Positions 12,901 through 24,778 of a stretch of DNA of 64,000 nucleotides are shown piece by piece. The translations under genes were made by a program, and so were the position numbers. Position 1 is the first letter of the stretch; the number at the start of each line of letters is the position of its first letter. The DNA is from Temnothorax longispinosus (taxonomy: Eukaryota; Arthropoda; Insecta; Hymenoptera; Formicidae), in NCBI RefSeq assembly GCF_030848805.1, contig NC_092359.1, positions 23,479,205 through 23,543,204 of the forward strand. The letters run 5' to 3'. The notes beneath the pieces are model-generated. The model was not told the DNA's origin and ran no database searches. It saw nothing but the letters and a program-made list of their open reading frames with translations.

Positions 12901-13358
12901 TCTAGGCCGCCGCCGCCGCCGCCGCCGCCGTTGCCGCCACCGCCACCGCCACCACCACCGCCGCCGCCGTTGCCGTTGCCGCCGCCGTCGCCACCGCTGT
13001 TGTCGCCGTCGCCGGCGACGGGCACATAGGTAGCTGCCCCCCCACGCACCAGGGAGAATCCGGAGTGCGGGCGCGAAGGATGCGCTATTACGCGAAGAGA
13101 GACGTTCAGACCGAGAGGACTCGCGTCGCGATTATACCCGCGTCCCTAATCTGGGTCAAGGTTCGCCTCGCCGCGGCGCGGGCGAAGCGAGAGGGCGAGG
13201 AGACGAGCTGCACAGCAGGAAGCAGGAGCAGGAGCAGGAGCAGGAGCAGCGCGAAACGTCGTAGCCGTCGCTGGCGCGTCGTTGGCGGCGCGCGGACACG
13301 TATATGCGCCGGCTTATTAAGAGCCACCACGGTAGTTGGAGCACTACTTACCGGCCAT
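8774..13358 (-). CDS. tws: PP2A 55-kDa regulatory subunit B (twins), MAG isoform
   Basis: This is the B55 regulatory subunit of protein phosphatase 2A, a seven-bladed WD40 propeller that selects substrates for the phosphatase core. Exons on the minus strand are 13358-13352 (ATG GCC G), 11793-11728, 11428-11331, 10669-10391, 10210-10033, 9840-9506, 9270-9055 and 8926-8774. They sum to 1332 nt and 443 residues, the usual family length. Family-defining segments are present: [86 protein letters not shown] and the C-terminal AATNNLFLFQDKL. The seven-base first coding exon has a strong GTAAGT donor and gives MAGNGDIQW, as in the short insect form. The donor after 11728 is GC rather than GT. Other first exons splice to the same acceptor at 11793 (listed separately). 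Confidence 0.95.
9881..9920. repeat. (TA)n microsatellite in a twins intron
   Basis: 40-bp TA tract within the 192-bp intron between twins coding exons 10210-10033 and 9840-9506. Confidence 0.95.
11429..11727 (-). other. GC-AG intron of twins
   Basis: The exon ending at 11728 (frame ...VTE plus G) is followed by GCAAGT, not GT. The next exon starts at 11428 with CT GAC ATA. Joining G and CT restores Ala in TEADIIS, the conserved family sequence. The nearby GT would create an immediate stop. The rest of the donor (AAG then GCAAGT) matches the strong consensus expected of GC donors. Confidence 0.85.
12873..12894 (-). CDS. tws: Possible alternative first coding exon of twins
   Basis: ATG at 12894 gives MDYAETS and one extra base, then GTAGGC. 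Joining to 11793 keeps the twins frame (MDYAETSSNGDIQW) and would give 448 residues. The phase fits, but the donor is weaker than those of the other first exons and so short an open stretch could be chance. It sits directly downstream of the GCC-repeat block, which would then be 5' UTR. Confidence 0.4.
12905..12975. repeat. GCC/GGC trinucleotide repeat
   Basis: About 70 bp of imperfect CCG/CCA/GCC triplets, continued less perfectly to about 13015. On the minus strand it reads (GGC)n. It lies in the twins promoter/5' region. Confidence 0.9.
13217..13249. repeat. GCAGGA hexamer repeat
   Basis: Tandem GCAGGA/GCAGGAG units in plus-strand orientation, between the GCC repeat and the MAG first exon of twins, so inside intron 1 of that isoform. 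Confidence 0.8.
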
Positions 13359-13638
13359 CTCGACACGACACACGAGGGGCAATACACGCAAGCGGAGAGC
13401 GGAGAGAGGAGAGCGTTCACGCGCTAGTTTACTCCCGATTTACGGGATCCACGAGCGTACGCGCGTGCGAGCCACCACACGACCACACCACGCCACGCCA
13501 CGCCGGCGACCACTCGCACTCGACCAGGCGACGAGATAGTTCGCTACGCGAGAGAAACACGCGACTGATCCAGACCGTGCGCCACCGATCCTCTGTCACA
13601 TATTTTCGGCCAAGCACCGTGCCATAAAGCGCTCTCTC

Positions 13639-13667
13639 TCTCGAGTCTCGAGTCTCGAGTCTCGACG
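13639..13667. repeat. TCTCGAG tandem repeat
   Basis: Four heptamer units with XhoI-like CTCGAG cores, in the probable 5' UTR or promoter of the twins MAG isoform. Confidence 0.8.
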
Positions 13668-13732
13668 TAACGCGCGGCTGCTCTCAATGGCGGAAGTTCA
13701 CAGGCGCATAACCGCACAACGCGACTATGGCG

Positions 13733-13740
13733 TGACGTCA
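13733..13740. promoter_or_regulatory. CRE palindrome TGACGTCA upstream of twins
   Basis: A perfect 8-bp cAMP-response element, about 375 bp upstream of the MAG start codon. GGCGGAAGT (ETS-like) lies within 50 bp. The block is CpG-rich, as expected of a promoter. Binding is inferred only from the motif. Confidence 0.55.
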
Positions 13741-14932
13741 CTGCGCAGCCAGAGCCACAGCCAACTGAGCCAACAGCCAGGTCTCGCCGTTCGCCGTCTC
13801 GCTACTCGCGCGCGCGCTACCTCCGCTCCGCGGTAACCACCATCTTACAGTTACACGCGGTGGCGGTGCTCGACGACGCGCGGCGCGGAGTCTGCGCGAA
13901 CGTGCCGCCGAGAATAGACGAGAACTGACGAGGATCGACGAGGATAGCCGAGAAGCCGCGAATCGCCGCGAATCTACGCTACGCGGCAAGGCGTCAAGCG
14001 TCAAGGCGGCTAGGCGGCAACTTTGATGAGTTTCAGTTTGAGGACGAGCCAGGCGCGTTACTTTTGTATCTTGTAATTGTATCGGAGATGTTTCTTCTCT
14101 TCCCCTTTTCTCTTCCAATAGTTCCAATACACACGTATCGAACGATCGGCCAACGCCGATCGCCAACGGTATATTTGGATAGCAAACAACCCAAAAAATG
14201 TAAAAGCGTTTCGGCAGCATCCCAGATAATCCAGATATAAGACCCGCAAAGATACCAGGTGCCCTCGAGATCGAGATATGTAATAGGTACATACACACAG
14301 TACTGCACGGTCGTTATTTCGTTGCTTACGTTAGACAGCTCTGCCTCTCGAGAAAAAGACAGTTATTCCTTTTCGTCTATAGTCTATATCAAATTTAATA
14401 ACGTGCAGTAATAACAAGAGCATTGCTCACATTGACGTTTACGTTTACGTTTACATTTACGTTAAAGACAGTAAAAATGTTTTTGTTATCTTGGAAAGTT
14501 GTTTTTTCTTTTTTCCCAAAAAAAGTTTCGATATCTTTGACCAGAACGTGTTTTACATTCCATGTTTTTTCGATCGTACAGGTACTTGATAAAATGTGAT
14601 CGGGGCCAAGAGGCGAGTGGCTCCAAACGTGGCTCTTAATCGCGAGCGACCTGTCTGCGTATAACAACATAGCTGCGAAATCCCGCGAAAACAGAGAGAT
14701 CACTTGGCAAAAGCGTGTTACGTGGATCGAGCGCGACCTAGCGCACGGCATCAGCTATAATAGCTGTGCTAGGGATATATGTTTGCCGTGATATTTGTTA
14801 GTACACTGCTATTCCAAGGAGAGACGCAGAGAGAGGTCATCTCACGACCCAAGAAGAAATTCCGCATCGTCGCGCTTCGTCGAGATATAAGAGATATATA
14901 AGAGCTTTCGCTCTCGATGTTGTAGAATTTAC

Positions 14933-15053
14933 CTAAGAGCTCCGTTAATTTGTCATGTAACTCCTCGAGAGAAGAAAACAGAGGCGACGTCGTACTCCCT
15001 CGCGAGTGCGCCAAGGTCCCGGATCCAAAGGCACGGATTTCCGACTGATCCAT
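14933..15053 (-). CDS. tws: Alternative first coding exon of twins (MDQSEIR form)
   Basis: ATG at 15053 opens 40 codons plus one base, beginning MDQSEIRAFGSG and ending HDKLTELL, followed by GTAAAT. The leftover G joins GC AAT at 11793 to give Gly in ...TELLGNGDIQW. This keeps the twins frame and gives a 481-residue isoform. The phase match, open frame and donor support a real alternative N-terminus. No conserved motif was recognised in it. Confidence 0.65.
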
Positions 15054-15205
15054 TTTCCAACATCCGAAATTAGCTCGAAAGGCTAATCATCGTTTTCGAT
15101 TAATCCGCAGAAATAATCCAGAGAGTGGCCGAAAGCTCACCGCTCAACTAATCGACGCGACGCGACGACTCACGTCGGCAACTTGACTTATCACGTTGAC
15201 AGAAA

Positions 15206-15247
15206 GAGACGAGACGAGACGAGACGAGACGCGACGCGACGCGACGC
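15206..15247. repeat. GACGA/GACGC pentamer repeat
   Basis: Tandem GACGA units passing into GACGC units, upstream of the MDQSEIR first exon and probably in its promoter. Confidence 0.85.
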
Positions 15248-17335
15248 TCGAGAGACTATCTCAAAGTGGTACCAAGTACGTGAAGCTAGGACGAGCGACG
15301 AAGCTCGCTTTGCCAAACGTATTAGAGTCACTACGTTAATATGTTTGTACTAACGAGATTGCATCTCTACTAAAATTTCAACACCCGCGTACCGCGATAA
15401 CAAATCTCTGATGTCTAAAACAATGTAATTCGAAAGATTCCAAGTATTTGGACACGACTGTCGTAAGGACAGACGTTTCCATACTTTCCGTGCGCTCCCA
15501 AGGATGTATTGTATGTAATACATATAAGTAGGTGATCTGTGAGTTGCGCTTACCCGCGAGCCGCGAGTGACGTGCACGCCAGTCATCTCGGTTCGGTACT
15601 CACGGAAGTAAGTGTGGTCGGCGCAAACGGCCGCGGCGTTCGCGTTCTTCTCTTCCTTCCGCTTATTACGCGTTACCACGTAACGAACCATATTTTCGTT
15701 CGAATAGACAGCGACAGCGACAGCGCTTCTCCCAACACGCACACGATCTAGCGAATACATCCTCGCGTGGCTCGCGTATCAACGGCAACCTTACCTCACC
15801 TTACCTTACCTTGACGAGTTTACCTCGTCGCAACGCGACAACCGCGACACCAGAGTATTTCCCGCACACAACGACGTTCTAACGAATTGTGAACAATTTC
15901 GAAATCTTTGCTCCTTCTCGCACGCAATGTCGATTCCGGGACAAGTGTTTACGCCGCCAAATATGAAATCTCAAAGTTTTATTGCTTCTTTTATTAACGT
16001 AAAAAAGATTTCGTAAAAAAACATATACATAAGTATATCAGGCACGTACGCTACGATACACGGCAAATGATTTGTGAAACGAAAGCTGATAAAAGCCAGT
16101 AACGAAGGCAGAAAAAGAAGTAAGAATTAAGAATAAATTACATTCTTAAATCGAGTAGAAACAATCTGTTCAATAGTTAAATTGAAGAAGGATGTTGAGT
16201 ACTTGCTGTGCATATGTAAGCGATCGATTTAAAATTTTCTATATATACGCGCATAAAGTATAACGACGTGCGGTTCTTCGGGAGGACGACGCGTCTTTGT
16301 AGTGAAAAAAGATGTGAAAAGAGAAAGCTCCAAATTATCTCGAAGCAAGCATATACCTATAGATTAGACACGTAATAAAATCCCATTATTATTTAATGTT
16401 GAAAAACCTTGATGGATACGTGCAGGGTGACAGGAATGTAATACAGGTTCGCTCGAGTAAAAGCCAACACGACTCGAAGGAGTCGAAAAGGTGGAACGCT
16501 GACGTCGTTCGATTAAAGCGCAATGTACGTTCTCTGATAAAGAAATCAAGTAGCGGAAGAACATTCCGAACTGTGACTATTGTGCGATAGATACAACAAT
16601 TTCCACGTACGCATTTTTCACGCGTTTACGCGTGATAGACAAACAATTAAGTTTCTTATGTGCGGAGCTTATCTCAAAGTGCTACTCTGGATTATCGTAA
16701 CTTGCCACAAAGTACCGATTCTTGTATCGATCGCTTATCCAGAGTCTATATACTGATTAAAATTCTGGAATAAGATCAAAATCACCATATCGTGAATTTT
16801 GCAATTAGGATTTTCCGTTGAAAAATTTCAAAATTCTACGTAAGTACATATTTGATTCTATAGTATACGTTTATTTTACTTTTATCCATTAGGCGCGACA
16901 CGACGCGCGGCCATGCAGGGAAAGATTCTCGACGTTCTCGAAACGGCGCGTAACTGGGGTAACCAAAGCGCTTACACACGTGGATAGGCGCGAGGACAGA
17001 CTAGAGTTTAAAAGTTTGTCGCGTCCGCGCGAAAAATACGTGCCACGCGCTTCAAGTTGAAACTATAAGTAAACATCGAGTCCTGTACCCTGTACTGAGA
17101 CGCGCGACGTACGACACCGATGACGATTCGACAAATTTAGAAAGGAGATATTCCATCGAGGGAAAGGGAAGGAACGATATTCCTTCCTAACGAATAACAC
17201 GTCTTGGTGTTTCAGTCAATTTAAGTCAATCAGAAAAAAATTGGAGTTTTGCGCGTTTCAAGAAACGTACGTCTGAAGAGACGATGAGACGGTAGGGGCA
17301 GACCGGGCAGACTAATACTCATTGTCAGTACTCAC

Positions 17336-17661
17336 CGGCACGTTTGTTGACGGCGGTGTTGATGATGGAACCGAGTTTCGTGAGGCTGGACTGCCTCATG
17401 ACGTTGGAGGGACTCTTCATCCGTTTGGACGGTGGTACCGGAAGCGGGGCGGTCTTGGCCCGTGCCAAGATGGCACCGCCGTTCCGGCAGTTGCCGATTG
17501 GATTCGAGCCGGGGGACCGCTGGGGCGGAGCCCCCCATAGACCCACCACCCCGGCGTGACGCGTGGTGACACCTCGCTAACCTCCTCAGCTTCCTGCCAG
17601 CTGTTATTCTCGCGGTCAGCGTCAGCCTTAGCTTCGTCCACTTTTGTCGCTTCGTCGCCGC
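17336..17661 (-). CDS. tws: Alternative 5' exon of twins (MRQSS form)
   Basis: An exon bounded by acceptor TTTTGTTTTCCAG before 17661 and donor GTGAGT after 17336. The upstream part has a stop in the twins frame, so it is 5' UTR. Coding begins at ATG 17420 with MKSPSNVMRQSS and continues TKLGSIINTAVNKRA plus one base (85 nt). Joining to 11793 gives NKRAGNGDIQW and a 469-residue isoform. The MRQSS..TK.G..(I/L)NTA block resembles the longer N-terminus I recall for fly twins. The splice acceptor implies a further upstream leader exon, possibly near 27.9 kb. Confidence 0.75.
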
Positions 17662-19167
17662 TGGAAAACAAAATCTCTGTGTGTGTGTGTGTGTCTCTTG
17701 TCTATACGTTCCCTTTCTCTAAATCTAAAGTCTAGTCGTTCGGGCGATCGATCGTCAGGCGACTCAGGCGATTCCTTCCCGTCTCTCGGGGTTTTTTCCC
17801 CTCTTCTCGTGTTCCCTCTTTATTCACGTTTTAAGTTTTACGTTTTAGATCTCACTCGATTTTTATCGCGTATCGTGCTTTAATCGCGACTGATTTGTAA
17901 GACCGTAAAATCGATATCCATCTTCCCCATTGCACACTTTCCTAAACCTAAACCTAAACAACGCGACTCGCTGTGACTCGCTTGTGGCAAGCTGTTTTAC
18001 AAGCTGTTTAACCGTACTCGCACGATTATACGTTTCATAAATGCGTGCTTGATAAAAACCTGTTGTATAAACATTCAAGTATTCGTGTAATGCTCTTAAA
18101 CGCGTCAATATCTCGTGTAGGACATTAATAAGACACGATCCAGACACGTTACAGAACACAAAACCCTGGTTGGTTGTGTGTTATCGAGTAATCCAGTAAT
18201 CCAGCGTACGGATAAGTAAGGCGTGATGGACCTTGGGTTAAGTCTGAGGACTGAAAGGCCACATGCGATTCGCAATTGTCGCAAGTTCGAACTGTGTGCG
18301 AGTGGTGCGAGACGCACACATACTCGCGAGTGCTTATTTAATCGCGACTCATTTAATTCGACACTACATTGCATCGCGACTACGTAGAGTACCTCGTAGA
18401 GACGTAGCTAATAATAAGAACGCTCGTTCATTTATTCTCACTCAAAGATCGCTTCGTCTTTATCTGAAACTTATATATTTTATACACGTCACCGTCACAT
18501 AAAGATCTCGAAAGCTATATGTAACTCTGTAACTTGATAATATCAAAAAATATCAAAAAATATGGCACGCGCGACATACATTCGACGTGCATTCAACGTG
18601 CGCCAATCGCGTTGCAAACATACATGTTGCAGTCAATTTCGCGCGAGATATTTCGCGATTATGGTTCTTAACGTTTAATGATACGTCTCAATATCTGCAA
18701 TCACGTTGAACGTTGACAAGTGGTAAATAACGATAATGAAAAGGGAATGAAGGTATATACATTACACATACAAACATATGTGCATACAGTACGTATATTA
18801 TTTACGGAAGATCCGGCGCCGCAATGTTAAATTGGTGTAAGTCCTATAAGTTAATGACTCGTGAGAGTTTACCATCGGCCAAAACTCTTTTCGTCCCGAA
18901 TCCCGAATAACGTGCAGCTGTATCCTAATGGAAATAACAAATAACAAATTGAATGATCGCGAATCGCGATGTTAAAACGATTGAAAATACTGAAAATTAA
19001 TATTGTTTCATTTTCATAATTACCTAAATCTAAATTATAGCTGATATAGTTACATATAGTGCAAAAGTAAAACGCCATTTGCGAGAAGAGACAAGGCTGG
19101 ATGTTTAACGCTAAATCTCTACTACAACGGCGAATCTCTTACCTAACGATTCAAATGGTAAGATCAC

Positions 19168-19186
19168 TATATATATATATATATAT
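19168..19186. repeat. (TA)n microsatellite
   Basis: 19-bp TA tract. Confidence 0.9.
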
Positions 19187-21213
19187 GAGCTAATTTACGA
19201 ACGGATCATACTCGCGCGGCACGCTCCATATCGTCATTCTCCATTTGAGCAATGGATAGAAATAGAGATTATCGCGACGATCCTTGTAAGAGAAAGGAAG
19301 CTCGAATAATATGATTAAATTAAAATAAATTTCGGCGCAATCATCGAATAATTTACCTTATTCTACTTTTCACTCTTCTGCGGATTTTGATATTGAAAAT
19401 ATATGACGTTAGTAACTTTAAAATATTGTCAGTCCCAAATTTACTTAAAAAATTTCGGCGTTTAACTCGAAAAAATAATCCGACAGATCTGACATCAGAT
19501 CCGTCGGACGGGTCAAATACGACCAACGACCACAGAGTCTGCGCAACTTAATATGTATATAATGATAAGCTATTATATATTAGAACAAATTAGATATGTG
19601 TTAAGGTTAACAAAGTCCACGCGACTATGGATCTCTAATTCACGATATTCACGGCGAAAAAAGGGTATAATCTCGTAGACGTAGACGGATGAATTAGTTT
19701 GCCGAGCCGAGCCGACGCGACGCGACGCGAAGACTGGAATCGTTGGCGCCGGGCCAGAGAATTTTCCGGCTGGATCTTATGCCCAAAAATATCTTTCATT
19801 CGCGTACATTTCCAGCGAGTAATCGCACGCGCGCGCCGCAAAAATTTGTGTCTTATTGAAATGGTAATGATCCGAGGAGATGAAATAGCCAATAGGGAAT
19901 AAAGGGAAAAAAAGTCGCGCGAAAAAGCAAGTATGTTGTAAGCAGGCAGGCAGGCAAGCAGAGGTGAAATCGCCGTTAAGCGAATACCATTGATCCCGAT
20001 AGAAAATACCCGATTAGAAAAAAACAAATAATATTAAGAAATAACTGCTGCATCGGCATCGTGTGTGTAGCGTGTAGGACGTAGGAAACAGGCTTGTGCT
20101 TGCACAAAAAAAGAGCAAAAGAGGCAACACGGCGCATCTCTATGATCTTTCTTATTACGTCTGCGAGGGTTATTATATCAATTATTGTATAATTGTATCA
20201 TGTATACTTTTTCAAATTATAATCCATCCCATATTTCGTAAAAGCTGCGTCAACTGTCGCCACTGCGTCAACACTGTCAACTGTCGTAAGCTTTCTCCGA
20301 CATCTTCGTCGTAGTTCGTATATTCGAGGCTTGCCAGCAATTTTCATTTATTAAAATAAAACTACCCATTCCACATCGCGTTCCTAATTTTCATTCCTAA
20401 AAGTTATCCTACATTATTATTAGTTTTGTGTGAAGCGCGCGCAGGACCGAAACATTAGATATTATACGATAGGACGAAAATATATTTCAGCCAAATCTGA
20501 CCAAATCGTTACAAATTAATGTATTTTACGGGATTGAGAAATAGAGTATTGAAGAAATATTGGCAAAAGAAGTAAATTTACATACATATCAGTAATAGTA
20601 GGCTAATGTTGATGATGTCGAGGAAAGTGCTAGAAAAGCTTACAATTAGGTAGTAGGTCATATCGATGAACCCCTATAACTGCCTGCTGCTTTTGTAAGA
20701 CTTCGCAGTTGCAGCTTTACTTTATTTACCCGAAATATTGTACATAAAGAGAAAAATGAATTTACGAGAAATGCAACAAATGCATATATACATATACTCG
20801 TAACGACGAACCCATAAACGAGTCACGATATTTCGCCAATACCGTATCTCGGCGTAGCGTAGGGTGTTGGCCCCGTAGGATAGTAATTTCAAAGCGGAAT
20901 GAAAGCAGAACTCGACAGAGACGCTTCCTCAAACTATAGAGACAGGAAGAGCAAAGAGAGAAAAAGATAGTCGCGGATATCTCTCGATAAATATCCTTTT
21001 TGCTTCCTTCGGCTATAAGTGCAAAATGTGTTTTGTCGAGTAAACGTAATCGCGTTAGAAAATTCCATATAAATGTGCAATGCAATCCGCATTTATTATA
21101 ATTATCTTACAAATAAAATGTCGCTTCATCATTGCCCTAAAAACATGATCGAACACGCACGTACGCACGCACGCACACGCACACACACAAAATAGCATTA
21201 CACGTATCGTCGA

Positions 21214-21217
<4 letters not shown>

Positions 21218-21269
<52 letters not shown>
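21218..21269. repeat. (GA)n microsatellite
   Basis: 52-bp uninterrupted GA tract; a CA/GC-rich alternating stretch lies 30 bp to the left. Confidence 0.97.
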
Positions 21270-21271
<2 letters not shown>

Positions 21272-23451
21272 CCATCCATCAGCGTTAGAAAGTACGTCGT
21301 CGCATTAACATTAATAGCCTATTAAAAATGTCCATCGGGATGCCGTTAATAGGTGACCCTCATCAGAAAATATAACGTTGCAACGCAAATAGCCTATCCT
21401 AGCTATCGTATATTGAAATAATTGGCTCTGAAAGCGAACGATCCCGAGAATCCTTCGCACGTCGCCGTCGATGGAGCCCTGATCCTTCCGGGGAGCCCGC
21501 ACCGAAGTAATCGCGAGTGATCTCTGTTTGCAAGCACCTGCGCTCTTTCTTGCAACTATATACCTGCCGCTCGGATGGGTATTATAATATAAGGATGGCT
21601 TTTATTTTTCGGCTGATATCGCGGCTAGCATCCTGCGTACATATTAGAAGCTGAGAGATGCACCTGCAACGCTGCAACGTCGTCGACAGACGAACCGACC
21701 CGACGCCGCGACGCGACGCCGACGTAGTCACTCTACGCGATACCGTTGACCTAAATAGTTGAGATAGTCGATAGCACTTGGACTAGCAATGTCCCGCTTC
21801 TTCTTTTATACCGAATTGCTCGTTTAAAGTTCATATCTTCCAGAGGCATGTACTTGCCGACGAATTTAGAGCAAGAAGCGTATCATATTATGTAATAAAA
21901 GAGCTATGTATTTCAAGGCACGAGCCATCGTGCACGACTCTGGTATATAGAGCTATACAGAGTAACAACGTTTCAACGCTATCAACCAACTAATTGTGAC
22001 GGAATATATTATATAGTAATTGTCGCTTGACAATTATTGTACTTTGCGCGGATAATATGGTAATACAATGGATATGTAATAAAGCGAGCGTGTAATAACT
22101 GGATTGCAAGATGCGCAACTGCACGAAATCGCAGTGTTATTGTGTAGAAGAATCAAAACTATGTACGTATATAAATATAATACAAACGCTTCTAACACTA
22201 CTGGATCGCCGATCGTGATCGCGATCTTTAGATGATGCGAGACCAAGTATTTCTGAATAAATTCGCCAGTAAGTACATGGTTCTGAGGAAGACACGTTAA
22301 AAGACAGACGCGAAAACAAACTTTTTTCAATTCTCTCTTCTCAATAAATCTATATGATCTAAATCTAAAATAGATGGTGATAGATGTAGAGTGACTCGTC
22401 GATTCGCGCATGTAGGCACGGTATCGCCATCGTGTTATTCATTCTCACAGGTCACAGGTCACAGGTAACGCGCCGCGCCGCAGTCCGCGCGTCAGGAGAT
22501 TGATAAACGCCATGTCAGCCATCTCTGTCCACCTCTGATGATTTGAGCGTCCTTTCGGAAGGTGGTCCGGTCCGTCTATCTTTTATCTGATCTGACTATC
22601 TATATCTATATATATATTATATGTATATCTGTTAGTAGCGTAGTACTCCGCCAGCTCGCCTTCGAGAAGAGAAGGAAGATACGTACGGGTTAAAGGGCGG
22701 TTAAAGAGGAGAGAAAGACAGAGAGGATTCTTGCGGATCGATAGCTCGTGGCTTTATTGACTTGAGAAACCGCGTGCTAAAGAAGCACATGCAGTGGTGC
22801 TAAAGGTTTGAAATCTTTGTCGCCGAGTGCATCTTCTTTCGGTAGTCTCGGTCATCGCGCGTCGCCATCGAGAGGGATAACGCGCCCCGTTCGAGCTCTC
22901 CGCGCGCCGCGCCACGCCGGTTCGTTATAGAAATTTCGGCAAAAACCGCCGCGCACCGGTAATGAGAACGTGCTCGAATTTTTGTGTCTGTCGTCGTTAG
23001 TGACTCTCTGACTAACCTTCTAACTTTTTCTCTTCAAGAAGCAGAATAATATTATAAATTATAATATAATAAAAGATGAAAAAATGACGTAGCGGCGTAG
23101 CGAAACACGTACGCGCGCACAGATATCTATTCATTTTTTGTAATCGATTACGTGTAACGCGCTCGAGAAAAGATAGGTAAGATCGATATAGAAGAATTTG
23201 TTAAGGTGATTGAAAATAGATTTGTTCGACGATACGAGATTCTAACGAATAGTTTAGTTAACATAAAGAACTTTCATTTAAATGTCTGCGCTACGTCATC
23301 GCCATTTTTTCTCGTATAATTAGCTCTCCAAACTGACAAAGCGCTGGAAATAAAAGTGGAAAACGTAATCTGTATAATGGCGGATACATATCATAACATA
23401 AAATATGTATTCTGAAATTATCTCCAAAATGATAATTTTTAAGTTTGACTA

Positions 23452-23476
23452 ACGCACGCACGCGCACGCGCACGCG

Positions 23477-23526
<50 letters not shown>
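23452..23526. repeat. Compound (CGCA)/(CA)n repeat
   Basis: Alternating purine-pyrimidine sequence of about 75 bp: CGCACG units followed by a long CA tract. Such sequence favours Z-DNA. Confidence 0.95.
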
Positions 23527-23528
<2 letters not shown>

Positions 23529-24726
23529 AGTCAAAGTCAGGTAGGTACATAAAGCGAACGTTCAACGACGAATTAATGGCGGGGCAAATAGCGCACGTGC
23601 TCCCCATTGCACGTTACCCGAACACAAACTGGCCAAGATATGCGTATTGACTACTATTGAGCGATCTACCACTGGCGGAATGAGAAATGGCAGTAATTAT
23701 TTAATCGAAACGACTTTCTCCATTATTTCGAGCATGCAGATACAATCGAGACGCGCTATTTTCGACAACACTGCACGAAACGAGATTCACATTTACCGAA
23801 TCTGCAAACGTTGATCGTAATTCGTCGTTGATCATAATTATTCAGATTTTGTGGTAAAAAAAATTCTCAATCTAGTGGTCAAATATGCAAAACAGTTTCA
23901 ATAATGAAATGGTCACGGCCGCCTACGCACTTAATCTAAACTAAAATAGTAAAATATCTATTTGACGATCGCGAGATTTTGGTGGCTTTTTCGATGAGTT
24001 TCGACTGAGATTTCACTGACTGTGAGACATCGACTTAAAACTTATTTGCATTATTGTCCTGGCACTAAAGTAACAGGATATATTAAATCTTAAATCGGTT
24101 TCGGTCGCGGAGCAATTCAACGAAATTAAGCTGTCGAATCAACTATAAAAGCTATTTGAGAGCTACATTCCACGTGAACATTCGGACGTCGCAACTAGTG
24201 AAAGGAAACCAAGACCAAGTTTATGAGAAGAATACTAATCTATTACGTTACATTGACGCAAGCGAGAACAGTTTCGAAATCATCCCGCGGGATCAAGCGA
24301 TATACGTTTATGTGCGTGTATATGTCAATGATATAAAATAAATGTAAAGAATTATTTTTCTTTGATGGAATTTCAACTATCTCTACAAATCGCCAATTAT
24401 CGCCAATCGCATGTCGATTATGATTATATCGATTATAATTATACAAGGATAGTGCATCAGCAGCCTTTTCTCTCCGTTCCAATCAGGTGGTATTCTATAA
24501 CACCTGTTGATTTTATCATAACGTACAGTTTCATAATTACGTCAAGATACAAGTATTTATGGACGTAATAATAGTAACTCGTACATATATAATATAATAG
24601 TGAGATTATTGGTCGCAAATTTAAATGAAATTGTAATAATTAAAATTTGACTCATCTTCAATAGCGACATATTGAAATAAAGTTCCTTTGACGGAACTTG
24701 CGATTCGCATGATGAGTGTATTATGC

Positions 24727-24728
<2 letters not shown>

Positions 24729-24772
<44 letters not shown>
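24729..24772. repeat. (TA)n microsatellite
   Basis: 44-bp TA tract. Confidence 0.95.

Positions 24773-24778
<6 letters not shown>

Larger units (their letters stand above)
11794..13351 (-). other. Twins intron 1 and proximal CpG-rich promoter
   Basis: AT-rich intron sequence to about 12.5 kb, then a CpG-rich block with GCC-repeat DNA (12905-12975). The block contains a further possible twins first exon (12873-12894). A 315-residue minus-strand reading frame here is glycine repeat followed by non-conserved sequence and is not accepted as a gene. Confidence 0.5.

Noticed and set aside
12102..13049. 315-residue minus-strand ORF with a polyglycine run
   Set aside because: Its length comes from translating the GCC repeat and AT-rich twins intron sequence; no domain is recognisable and it starts with repeat.
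17941..17959. CCTAAA run as a telomeric remnant
   Set aside because: Only three copies, and the unit differs from the insect TTAGG telomere repeat.
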